Assembly: GCA_023910675.1 (NCBI GenBank)
Contig: JAAVWC010000003.1
Span: 181,059-245,058, forward strand
Reading direction: 5' to 3'
Length of the DNA: 64,000 bases
Origin: Gemmatimonas sp.
GTDB taxonomy: Bacteria > Gemmatimonadota > Gemmatimonadetes > Gemmatimonadales > Gemmatimonadaceae
The notes under the pieces: generated by a model
What the model saw: the letters and a program-made list of their open reading frames with translations, nothing else
The model's database searches: none
Told to the model about the DNA's origin: nothing
Shown: positions 35,093 to 43,294 of the stretch, piece after piece
Layout of the letters: every line of letters begins with the position of its first letter
Numbering within the stretch: the first letter of the stretch is position 1
Made by a program: the position numbers and the translations under genes

Positions 35093-36142
35093 ATGACTGT
35101 CACTCCACTGCACGCGCCCCGGCCGTCCCGTTCGGCGGACTCGGCTGCGCCAGACGCCGTTCGCTGGCCGTCGGGGCTCGCCCCCGAGGCCCACCCCGCC
35201 CGCAATCCCGGGACGGCCCTCGACCTGAGTGTGGTCCGCGGTATTCGCGTGAACCGCAGCGCGGTGGAGCGCCGGGTTGGTTCCCTGCCGGGACGTCGTA
35301 CCGTCAAAAAGGAGTGGCAGGCCGCATGGCTGTTGCGGGCCATCAGCTGCATGGACCTCACGACGCTCGCGGGTGACGACACCGCCGGCAACGTGAAGCG
35401 CCTGTGCGCCAAGGCGGCGCATCCGCTCAAGCCGGAGCTGGTGTCGGCCCTCGGCATTGCCGACCTCCGCCTGACGACTGGCGCGGTGTGCGTGTACCAC
35501 CAGTTCGTCGCCACCGCCGTGGAAGCCCTGCAAGGCACCGGCATTCCGGTCGCCGCCGTCAGCACCGGCTTTCCTGCCGGGCTTTCACCCTTCGAACAAC
35601 GCCTCGCCGAAATCCACGCCAGCGTCGCAGCCGGCGCCACGGAAATCGATATCGTGATTACACGCGGCCAGGTGCTCACCGGAAACTGGAGCGCCCTCTA
35701 CGACGAAGTGCGCGCCTTCCGGGACGCCTGCGGGCACGCGCACATGAAGACCATTCTCGGCGTCGGCGAACTCGCCACGCTCACGAATGTGGCGCGCGCC
35801 AGCATGGTGGCCATGATGGCCGGCTCCGATTTCATCAAGACGAGCACTGGCAAGGAATCGTCGAACGCGACACTGCCGGTGGGGCTCGTCATGACCCGCA
35901 TGATTCGCGACTACGGTGAGCGAACCGGTCACGAGGTCGGCTTCAAGCCCGCGGGGGGTATTCGTACGGCCAAGCAGGCGGTGGACTGGCTTATCCTCAT
36001 GAAGGAGGAGTTGGGCGATCGCTGGCTGCGTCCGCATCTGTTCCGCTTCGGGGCGAGCGGTCTGCTCACCGACGTCGAGCGACAGCTCGAGCATTTCGTT
36101 ACGGGTCGCTATGCCGCGGCCTACCGTCAACCGATGGTCTGA
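35093..36142 (+). CDS. deoC: Deoxyribose-phosphate aldolase
   Basis: 349 residues. The TIM-barrel DeoC core begins near 75 after an unusually long, poorly structured N-terminal extension. Active-site residues are visible: D186 in TEIDIVI, K249 in SDFIKTSTGK (Schiff base) and K285 in FKPAGGIRT. The spacing from D186 to K249 matches the E. coli enzyme. It cleaves 2-deoxyribose-5-phosphate to acetaldehyde and glyceraldehyde-3-phosphate. The aldehyde dehydrogenase gene 12 bases downstream would oxidise the acetaldehyde, so the pair makes a compact deoxynucleoside salvage/catabolic route. Confidence 0.95.
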   Translation: MTVTPLHAPRPSRSADSAAPDAVRWPSGLAPEAHPARNPGTALDLSVVRGIRVNRSAVERRVGSLPGRRTVKKEWQAAWLLRAISCMDLTTLAGDDTAGNVKRLCAKAAHPLKPELVSALGIADLRLTTGAVCVYHQFVATAVEALQGTGIPVAAVSTGFPAGLSPFEQRLAEIHASVAAGATEIDIVITRGQVLTGNWSALYDEVRAFRDACGHAHMKTILGVGELATLTNVARASMVAMMAGSDFIKTSTGKESSNATLPVGLVMTRMIRDYGERTGHEVGFKPAGGIRTAKQAVDWLILMKEELGDRWLRPHLFRFGASGLLTDVERQLEHFVTGRYAAAYRQPMV

Positions 36143-36154
36143 GGAGACGCTCAC

Positions 36155-38566
36155 ATGTCTACGACTCCGCCCCCCGCCAAGCCCACGGTGCGCGACCTGT
36201 ACGATGCCATGAGCTACGGACCTGCGCCTGAAGGCGACGCGCCGATTCGTGAATGGATTGCGCGGCATCACGGCCGTTTTGGACACTACATCAACGGCGC
36301 CTGGGTCACCGGCCGTGAACATGTTGAGGTACTCGAACCGGCTACCGGAAAGCCCTTGGCGGCCATGGCTCTGGGAACTGCCGCGGAGGTCGATGCGGCG
36401 GTTGCCGCTGCGCGCGCTGCGCTCCCGGCCTGGCAGGCGCTCGACGATCACGCGCGGGCCCGCTGGCTGTACGCCATTGCGCGCGGAGTGCAGAAGCACG
36501 CACGCGCCTTTTCCGTGCTCGAGACGCTCGACAACGGGAAGCCCATTCGCGAATCGCGGGACATCGACATCCCGCTCGTGGCGCGCCACTTCTATCATCA
36601 CGCTGGGTGGGCGCAGCTGCTGAGCAGCGAATTCCCCGGATACCACGCGTATGGCGTGGTAGGGCAGGTCATTCCGTGGAACTTCCCGCTGCTCATGCTG
36701 GCGTGGAAGGTCGCGCCGGCCTTGGCTGCAGGAAATACGGTCGTACTCAAGCCGGCCGAGTACACGCCGCTGACGGCCATTCGCTTCGCGGAACTGCTGC
36801 ACGACCTCGGATTGCCCAAGGGCGTGTTCAATCTGGTCACGGGCGACGGGAGTACCGGCGCGGCGCTGGTGCATCACGCGGACGTCGACAAGATCGCCTT
36901 CACCGGCAGCACCGAGGTGGGGCGCGCCATTCGCGTGGCAACGGCTGGTACTGGCAAGGGGCTCTCGCTCGAACTGGGCGGCAAGAGTCCGTTCATCGTG
37001 TTCGAAGACGCCGACCTCGATAGCGTCGTCGAAGGGGTCGTCGATGCCATCTGGTTCAACCAGGGGCAGGTATGCTGTGCCGGCTCTCGGCTGCTCGTTC
37101 AGGAAGGCGTTGCCGACGCGCTCTATGCCAAGCTGCGTGAGCGCATGGAGCGGTTGCGCGTCGGCTCGCCACTCGACAAGTCGGTGGACATGGGTGCCAT
37201 CGTCGCCCCCGTGCAGCTCGACCGCATTCGCCAGCTCTGCCAGCAAGGCATCGACGAAGGCGCCACCTGCTGGCAGCCCACGTGGGCGCAACCGAAGGGC
37301 GGGTGGTTTCATCCGCCCACGCTCTTCACGAACGTTGCGCCTAGCGCGACCATCGCGCAGGTCGAAATCTTCGGCCCCGTACTGGTAAGCATGACCTTCC
37401 GTACACCGGAAGAATCGGTCGCGCTCGCCAACAACACCCCATTCGGCCTGGCGGCGAGCGTCTGGAGTGAGAACATCAACCTCGCACTCGACATCGCCCC
37501 CAAGTTGCGCTGCGGCGTTGTGTGGGTGAACAGCACCAATCTCTTCGACGCATCGGTTGGGTTCGGCGGCTATCGCGAGTCGGGTTTCGGACGCGAAGGT
37601 GGCCGCGAAGGGATGTGGGAGTATCTCAAGCCCGCGCGCGCGCACGAAGCGGCGCCGCTGCCGGTCATCGATGCGCCGCTGCCGGTGGAACTCGACGCGC
37701 GTGATGACGCGCCTGCCATGCCCGCAATCGATCGCACCGCCAAGATGTTCATCGGCGGCAAGCAGTCGCGTCCCGATTCGGGATACACCATGACCGTGCG
37801 CGCCCTCGACGGTCGCGTCGTGGGCGAGGTGGGCGAGGGTAGCCGCAAGGATATCCGCACTGCGGTCGAAGCGGCGCACGCAGCGAGCGGCTGGGCGAAG
37901 ATGAGTGGGCATCAGCGCGCACAGATTCTCTATTACCTCGCCGAAAACCTCTCCGCACGGAGCGACGAGTTCGCCGCGCGCATCGTGAGCATGACCGGCG
38001 ACCACCTCGAGGCCGGGCACACCGAAGTCGCCGCGACCATTTCCCGTCTCTTCACGTACGCGGCCTGGGCCGACAAGCACGACGGAGCGGTCCACGATGT
38101 GCCGCTGCGCGGCGTGGCGCTCGCCATGCACGAGCCCATCGGCGTCGTCGGCGTCGCCTGTCCCGATCCGTATCCGTTGCTGGGGTTGGTCTCGTTGGTG
38201 GCGCCGCTCCTGGCGACCGGTAACCGCGTGGTCGCAATCCCATCCGCTCGTTTTCCACTATCTGGAGCAGACCTGTGCAGCGTACTCGAAACATCCGATC
38301 TCCCCGCCGGAGTCGTCAATCTCGTGACTGGACTCCGGGAGTCACTTGTCAGTACTTTATCTGAGCACGATGATGTCGAGGCAGTCTGGTATTTTGGCAC
38401 GCAGGCCGGTGCGGTTTCGGTAGAACGAGCGTCCGCGGCGAATCTCAAGCGCACGTGGACGGAATGGACCGGCCGCGAATGGTTGGACCCGCGCGTCGGC
38501 GAAGGGCGGGAATTCCTTCGCAAGGCGGTGCAGGTCAAGAACATCTGGATCCCCTACGGTGAATGA
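36155..38566 (+). CDS. ALDH16-type double-domain aldehyde dehydrogenase
   Basis: 803 residues, against about 490 for ordinary ALDHs. The first domain (about 35-510) is catalytically complete: IPWNFPLLMLAWK (cofactor Asn), ELGGKSPFIVFEDADLD with Glu273, and FNQGQVCCAGSR with Cys307. The second domain (about 545-800) keeps the ALDH fold (PIGVVGVACPDPYPLLGLVS, GNRVVAIPSARF) but has no catalytic Cys or Glu. This is the architecture of ALDH16. A Shine-Dalgarno (GGAG) precedes the ATG, and its stop overlaps the peptidase start (ATGA). Inferred substrate: acetaldehyde from DeoC. A patch at about 38230-38400 has lower GC and rare codons such as TTA and CTA. Confidence 0.92.
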   Translation: MSTTPPPAKPTVRDLYDAMSYGPAPEGDAPIREWIARHHGRFGHYINGAWVTGREHVEVLEPATGKPLAAMALGTAAEVDAAVAAARAALPAWQALDDHARARWLYAIARGVQKHARAFSVLETLDNGKPIRESRDIDIPLVARHFYHHAGWAQLLSSEFPGYHAYGVVGQVIPWNFPLLMLAWKVAPALAAGNTVVLKPAEYTPLTAIRFAELLHDLGLPKGVFNLVTGDGSTGAALVHHADVDKIAFTGSTEVGRAIRVATAGTGKGLSLELGGKSPFIVFEDADLDSVVEGVVDAIWFNQGQVCCAGSRLLVQEGVADALYAKLRERMERLRVGSPLDKSVDMGAIVAPVQLDRIRQLCQQGIDEGATCWQPTWAQPKGGWFHPPTLFTNVAPSATIAQVEIFGPVLVSMTFRTPEESVALANNTPFGLAASVWSENINLALDIAPKLRCGVVWVNSTNLFDASVGFGGYRESGFGREGGREGMWEYLKPARAHEAAPLPVIDAPLPVELDARDDAPAMPAIDRTAKMFIGGKQSRPDSGYTMTVRALDGRVVGEVGEGSRKDIRTAVEAAHAASGWAKMSGHQRAQILYYLAENLSARSDEFAARIVSMTGDHLEAGHTEVAATISRLFTYAAWADKHDGAVHDVPLRGVALAMHEPIGVVGVACPDPYPLLGLVSLVAPLLATGNRVVAIPSARFPLSGADLCSVLETSDLPAGVVNLVTGLRESLVSTLSEHDDVEAVWYFGTQAGAVSVERASAANLKRTWTEWTGREWLDPRVGEGREFLRKAVQVKNIWIPYGE

Positions 38567-40317
38567 CTGACACACTCCTGTTGACGACCGAACTTCCTGC
38601 CTCGCCCGAGGCCTTCCGCGATGCGGCGTGGGCCGATGTCCTGCCCTACTACGACACCTTGGCGACGGCGCCGCTGGAGCCGACGTCCGCGAATGTCGAG
38701 CCGTGGCTCGCCACTTGGTCGCGTCTCGATACGCTCGTCGGTGAGGCCGGTACGCTCGCCATGATTGCCTACACGGGCGATACGGCCGACGCGGCCCGCG
38801 AGCAGGCCTACTTGCGCTTCTCCATGGACATTTTCCCCAAGCTCGAAGAGCAGCAGGTGCGGCTCGCACGCCGCTTGCTCGACTTGGGGTGGACGCGTGC
38901 CGATCTCGAGACGACCCTGCGTCGTTTCCGCACGGACATCGAAATCTTCCGCGAAGCCAACGTCGAACGCTTCTCGCGCATCGAAGAGTTGTCGGCTGGC
39001 TATCAGAAGCTGGTCGGCGGCTTGAGTGTGGACTGGGACGGTCAGGCCAAGACCATTCCGCAGCTGCAGCCGTATCTCAAGGATACTGATCGCGCGGTGC
39101 GCGAACGCGCCTTCCGCCTCGGAGCGCAGGCGTATCTCGATCGCCGCGATGAACTCGCCGAATGCTTCGATCGCATGTACGCGCTGCGCATTGCCGTGGC
39201 GAAAGAAGCAGGCTTTGCCGACTACCAGCAGTACTGCTTTGCGGCCAAGCATCGCTTCGACTACTCACCGCAGGATACCGCCCGCTTCCACGACGCCGTG
39301 CGGGAAACCGTAACACCCGCTGTGGCGAAGCTCATGGAGTATCGCCGCCGCTCGCTCGGCGTCGATGCACTGCGTCCGTGGGATGTCAGCGTCGATCTCG
39401 ACATCAAGGAACCACTCAAGCCGTTCGCCACGGTCGATGTCTTCGTCGATCGCGCGAGAAAGATCTTCTCGCGCGTTGACGCCGAGCTCGGTGATCAGTT
39501 TGCCCTGATGGCAAAGGAATCGTTGCTCGACCTCGAGAGTCGTCCCGGCAAGGCACCCGGCGGCTACTGCACCGATCTCTCCTTCCGCGGGCGCCCGTTC
39601 ATTTTCATGAACGCCGTCGGTGTTCCCGACGACGTCAATACGCTCGTGCACGAGGCGGGGCACTGCTTCCACGACTTCGCGACGCATGCGCTGCCATACA
39701 CGTGGATGCGCAAAACCGGACATGAAGCCGCTGAACTGGCCTCCATGAGCATGGAGCTGTTGGCGATGCCGTATCTGGTCCAGCCGGACGGGTATTACAC
39801 GCGTGACGAGGCGCGTATCGCGTGGCTCGAACATCTCGAAGATGTGCTCGGCGCACTCGTGCACATCGCCAGCGTCGACGCGTTTCAGGCATGGATCTAT
39901 ACGGACCCGGCCGGCGCCGACCGTGACGCGCGCGACGCCAAGTGGCTGCAGATCCGCGCCGAGTTCGAACAAGGCGTGAATTGGGACGGGCTCGAACAGG
40001 AGAGAACGGCGCGCTGGTATCGCCAGCTGCACATCTTCGAGTTGCCGTTCTATTACATCGAATACGGCATTGCCCAGCTCGGCGCGTTGCAGGTATTCCG
40101 CAATGCGGTGCAGGACGCCGGTAATGCGGTCACCATGTACAAGCAGTTCCTCGCGCTTGGCGGCACGCGCACGCTTCCCGAACTGTATGCCGCCGCGGGT
40201 GCGAAGCTCGTCTTCGATGCGGCGACCATGAAGGAGCTTGTCGAGTTCACGATGGAACGCATCGACGCGTTGCGCGCTGGAGCCGATGCGCCATTTACCG
40301 GTATCATTCCGCGCTGA
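38563..40317 (+). CDS. M3-family oligoendopeptidase (PepF-like)
   Basis: 584 residues, the usual length. The zinc motif LVHEAGHCFHDF (HExxH) and the downstream Glu in ELASMSMELLAMPYL are intact. IFMNAVGVPDDVNTLVHEAG and the C-terminal FYYIEYGIAQLGALQ are M3B oligoendopeptidase marks. No signal peptide, so it is cytosolic and would degrade peptides of roughly 7-17 residues. It overlaps the ALDH16 stop by four bases, so it is co-translated with the deoC operon. The metabolic link is not obvious. A perfect hairpin follows 37 bases after the stop. Confidence 0.93.
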   Translation: MTDTLLLTTELPASPEAFRDAAWADVLPYYDTLATAPLEPTSANVEPWLATWSRLDTLVGEAGTLAMIAYTGDTADAAREQAYLRFSMDIFPKLEEQQVRLARRLLDLGWTRADLETTLRRFRTDIEIFREANVERFSRIEELSAGYQKLVGGLSVDWDGQAKTIPQLQPYLKDTDRAVRERAFRLGAQAYLDRRDELAECFDRMYALRIAVAKEAGFADYQQYCFAAKHRFDYSPQDTARFHDAVRETVTPAVAKLMEYRRRSLGVDALRPWDVSVDLDIKEPLKPFATVDVFVDRARKIFSRVDAELGDQFALMAKESLLDLESRPGKAPGGYCTDLSFRGRPFIFMNAVGVPDDVNTLVHEAGHCFHDFATHALPYTWMRKTGHEAAELASMSMELLAMPYLVQPDGYYTRDEARIAWLEHLEDVLGALVHIASVDAFQAWIYTDPAGADRDARDAKWLQIRAEFEQGVNWDGLEQERTARWYRQLHIFELPFYYIEYGIAQLGALQVFRNAVQDAGNAVTMYKQFLALGGTRTLPELYAAAGAKLVFDAATMKELVEFTMERIDALRAGADAPFTGIIPR

Positions 40318-40354
40318 CCTACTGGATGTGTCCGTTACACGCGCCATGAGCCGC

Positions 40355-40391
40355 GCACGAGGCGGTGTCGAAACACGACACCGCCTCGTGC
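40355..40391 (+). terminator. Perfect hairpin ending the deoC operon
   Basis: GCACGAGGCGGTGTCG and CGACACCGCCTCGTGC form a 16-bp stem with the loop AAACA, 37 bases after the peptidase stop. No T run follows, as with the susCD hairpin, suggesting that stem-loops without U tracts are usual in this genome. Confidence 0.6.
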
Positions 40392-40396
40392 CGTAG

Positions 40397-40860
40397 TACA
40401 ACGCCGGAACTCAAACCGAACCTTCGGCATGGAAGCCTGTTACGGGGCGCACCGAGAAGGGTACCGCCATTATCACCTTCGCCGGCATGTTCGGGAGCTA
40501 TGAGCGCTACAGCGCGCTGCCGAACAAGATGCGCATGATCATCGACATCGGTGTCGTGAAAATCGAGCAGGGCTTCGATGGCCGGAAGGGATGGATCAGT
40601 CAGGGGCGGGGCCCGCAGCCCATGCCGGACGACCAGGCGAAGCAGATGTCGGAAGCCAATCCCCAAGGCGCGGTCTTCCTCGACCCGTCGCGTTTCGCGA
40701 AAGCCGAGGTTGTCGGAAAGGAATCGTTCGATGGCGCCGAGGCCTACATAGTGGTCGTCACGTCGAAAAGCGGTGAGGAGTCGGCGGAGTTCTTCGACGT
40801 GACCAGTGGATTACGCATTGGGACCGTCAACAAGGCGCCCATGGGCGGCGTGCGCCGTGC
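40397..40860 (+). pseudogene. Remnant of a LolA-like/outer-membrane lipoprotein-sorting-type protein
   Basis: The frame from 40397 (after TAG 40394-40396) reads VTGRTEKGTAIITFAGMFGS, then YERYSALPNKMRMIIDIG, VKIEQGFDGRKGWISQGRG and YIVVVTSKSGEESAEFFDV. This is the strand pattern, with PNKxR and GFDGxxGW, of LolA-like beta-barrel domains found in outer-membrane lipoprotein-sorting relatives. The fragment has no start with a Shine-Dalgarno and no signal peptide. After about 40857 the frame continues to 41038 only as the antisense of the photolyase gene. It is therefore truncated at both ends. Probably a decayed gene cut by the event that placed the photolyase here; a short novel protein from ATG 40487 cannot be excluded. 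Confidence 0.5.
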
Positions 40861-43242
40861 TCAGCGGCCCAGGATGCGCCCGGCCATCGCCACGCCGCTG
40901 AGCCACGCGTGTTCCACATCGCTTGTCGCGCTCGCGCCGCCGGTGGCAAAATCGCCGGCGGCGCCAATGCTTAAGGACGCATCCCACACACAGGCCACGT
41001 CGAGCCCCTGCTCGACGCGTGCGTACCGCCACCGGTGACTCACGGCATGTACCACGTTGCCGGCAATACCCAGTCGTTCGCGCAACCGGGGCGCGACCTC
41101 ATCAGCGACGGTCGCCGCATCGCGCTCCAAATTCGCGCGGCTCCATGCGGCACCCGAGTGCACCACCCACGCTTCGTGCGTCGGGCGTCCGGGCTTGTCG
41201 GCCTCGCGCCAGCATTGCGCCAAACGCTCGTCCTCGGCCACCGACAGCAAGCCGTTGACGATCTCCTGTGACACGCGTGTCGGCGGTGGTCCATCGAACA
41301 CCACCATCGTGCTCCAGCACGGGGCCATTCGCACCGCCGACAGCTGCGGCGTGATGGGGCTGTGCATCTCGCTGGTGGCAAGGAGCGCCGTCGCCTGTGC
41401 CGCCGGAATGGCCAGCACCACCACGTTCGCCGAGTGGGACTCCCCCTCGTGATCAGTGACGCGCCACCCGTCGTGCACGCGTTGCAGCGATTGCGCCTGC
41501 ACGCCCGTGCGTACCGTGACATCCCGCGCGAGATGCTTGGGGAGCGCCGTCATGGCGCCGCGGCCCGTGAACCCGTCCTCGCGTGCCACGAGCACACCGT
41601 CGTGTACCCACGATTCAGCAAATAACTGCGTGCGACGGTCGCCGGTGCTGAACCGCTGCGCCCCGTGGTCGAAGCGCCACTCGCCGTCACGACGATGACT
41701 CAACCGGCCCCCTACACCTCGCCCTTTCTCCAGCACCGTCACTGTCAGCCCGTGATCGTGCAGCGTGCGGGCGCACGCGAGCCCTGACACGCCCGCGCCG
41801 ATGACTAGCACCGACGGCGCCGCGGTCATGGCCGGACGCGACACCTGTGCGCGGTAGCGCGACAAATCCATCCGCTTGGCGTGATCCGCCGAGGAGCGCG
41901 GACGGACGGTCCCCAGAATGCGAACCGGTGGTGTGAACGGGCGGTCGAACTGCCCCAGGCACCAGAGCAGGCCGCCGTACGACGCTGGATCGCGGCCGTC
42001 GAGCGCATAGCGGTGATTGAGATCGACCAGGCGATCGAGCGCCTGCGCGGCGTTCTCCGACCAGAGCGGCAGCGCCTTGCCCCACGTCATGCGCACATTG
42101 TTGTGCAGTTCGCCGTGGCGCAGCAGCGAGCGCTGGGTCGCGTCCCACAACGGATCGTCCGTTGCCGCGCGAGCGAGTGTCTCCCACGACAGGACGTCGC
42201 GGGGATCACGTTCGTGCGCGGCCAGTGTCTCCCGTGCCCATCCCGGCACAGCGTCCAACGAAGTTGGCGACGGATGCCAATAGCAAAACGCGTAGCCCAA
42301 CTCCCGCCACACGAGGAGTTCGTCGAGATACTTCTCGGGGCCGTCGCCCTCGCGCATGGCACTCTCCCGCGCGAGACGCAGAGGCGACACCATGCCGTAG
42401 TGCAGATACGCGGACATGCGGCTCACGCCATCGATCGTTGCATCGTTCCGCTTCGCGGCGTATCGCGCCAATCGTCCGCCGTCACGAAACGCGTGCCAGC
42501 GCGCATAGCCCGCGACCGATCCCCCACGCGTGTGCGGCACCGGGCCCACGCCATGATCGATCTCGCACGTGGCAATCAGCGCCGGGAGGTCGGCGGTCGC
42601 GAGGCATACAGGTTCGAAGGCTAGGTTGGCTGGCACGAACGGAGTCCCCTGCACGGCCACCTCGGGCCACGGACGCCGCAGGCGTTCGGCGCGATACGCG
42701 GCAGTATCGTCGCGGAACGCAAACGCCCGCGTGTGCGCCTTCTCAACCAGCGGCATGGGCACCACACAGGCCGTATCCACACTCCACACCGGGCACGGGG
42801 CGTCGTCCGCGAGTCCATCCGTCAGCCAGTCGAGCGGCGGCACGGGCATCGTTTCGGTTACCACCAGCGCGGCGCGTTCCGTCAGCTGCTTGAGCGCGGG
42901 CGCTCGATGTCCCGGTCGCTCGAGGTGAAACGCGTACCCGAGTCCACGCTGCGCGCACTCTGCTTCGACGTCGCGCGCGCCCTCGAGAATGAACGTGTGA
43001 TGACGGTCGGACGCGTAAGGATACCGCTCCGAGAGCGCGTGGTACACGAACACCGGAACACCGCATCGCTCGGCCGCTATCAGCGCGACGTCGAGCGCCG
43101 GGTTCTCGTGCGCGCGCACCGCCGTGCGCATCCAATACAGCACGAACTCGCCGCGCGGCGCGGTCGGTCGGTCGGCCGAATGCGTCGTGATACGCTCGGC
43201 AAGATGGTCGGGAAACGATTCAGGTCGGAGCACGCTGAACAA
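40861..43242 (-). CDS. Class II CPD photolyase fused to a renalase-like FAD oxidoreductase
   Basis: 793 residues. Residues ~1-475 are a class II deoxyribodipyrimidine photolyase: FVLYWMRTAVRAHENPALD, LHYGMVSPLRLA, YLDELLVWRELGYAFC, LHNNVRMTWGKALPLWS, GRDPASYGGLLWCLGQFDRPF. Residues ~485-793 are a second flavoprotein. It opens with the dinucleotide fold VLVIGAGVSGLACARTL and LEKGRGVGGRLSHRR, and ends GDFATGGASATSDVEHAWLSGVAMA, as in renalase-like amine-oxidase relatives. One continuous frame, so a genuine fusion of two FAD enzymes. The start is TTG 43242 (GGAG five bases upstream); GTG 43233 is possible. It follows the amidohydrolase by 52 bases. The second domain might reduce or supply flavin, which is inference. 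Confidence 0.92.
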   Translation of the reverse strand: MFSVLRPESFPDHLAERITTHSADRPTAPRGEFVLYWMRTAVRAHENPALDVALIAAERCGVPVFVYHALSERYPYASDRHHTFILEGARDVEAECAQRGLGYAFHLERPGHRAPALKQLTERAALVVTETMPVPPLDWLTDGLADDAPCPVWSVDTACVVPMPLVEKAHTRAFAFRDDTAAYRAERLRRPWPEVAVQGTPFVPANLAFEPVCLATADLPALIATCEIDHGVGPVPHTRGGSVAGYARWHAFRDGGRLARYAAKRNDATIDGVSRMSAYLHYGMVSPLRLARESAMREGDGPEKYLDELLVWRELGYAFCYWHPSPTSLDAVPGWARETLAAHERDPRDVLSWETLARAATDDPLWDATQRSLLRHGELHNNVRMTWGKALPLWSENAAQALDRLVDLNHRYALDGRDPASYGGLLWCLGQFDRPFTPPVRILGTVRPRSSADHAKRMDLSRYRAQVSRPAMTAAPSVLVIGAGVSGLACARTLHDHGLTVTVLEKGRGVGGRLSHRRDGEWRFDHGAQRFSTGDRRTQLFAESWVHDGVLVAREDGFTGRGAMTALPKHLARDVTVRTGVQAQSLQRVHDGWRVTDHEGESHSANVVVLAIPAAQATALLATSEMHSPITPQLSAVRMAPCWSTMVVFDGPPPTRVSQEIVNGLLSVAEDERLAQCWREADKPGRPTHEAWVVHSGAAWSRANLERDAATVADEVAPRLRERLGIAGNVVHAVSHRWRYARVEQGLDVACVWDASLSIGAAGDFATGGASATSDVEHAWLSGVAMAGRILGR

Positions 43243-43258
43243 CGTGCTCCGACCTGAA
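43219..43258 (-). promoter_or_regulatory. 16-bp inverted repeat across the photolyase start
   Basis: On the minus strand TTCAGGTCGGAGCACG and CGTGCTCCGACCTGAA are perfect inverted arms around an 8-base loop that contains the TTG start codon. The left arm holds the Shine-Dalgarno-like GGAG. As RNA it would hide the ribosome site. As DNA it is a possible operator. It could also end transcription from the amidohydrolase gene. Confidence 0.6.
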
Positions 43259-43294
43259 CTGGTGCCAACGATTTTCCGTCGCGCCGCGCGGCGG

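Noticed and set aside
35585..38131. 848-codon open frame on the minus strand opposite deoC and the ALDH16 gene
   Set aside because: It is the antisense of two well-recognised genes. Its product is His/Arg/Gly-rich with no domain, as expected from high GC content.
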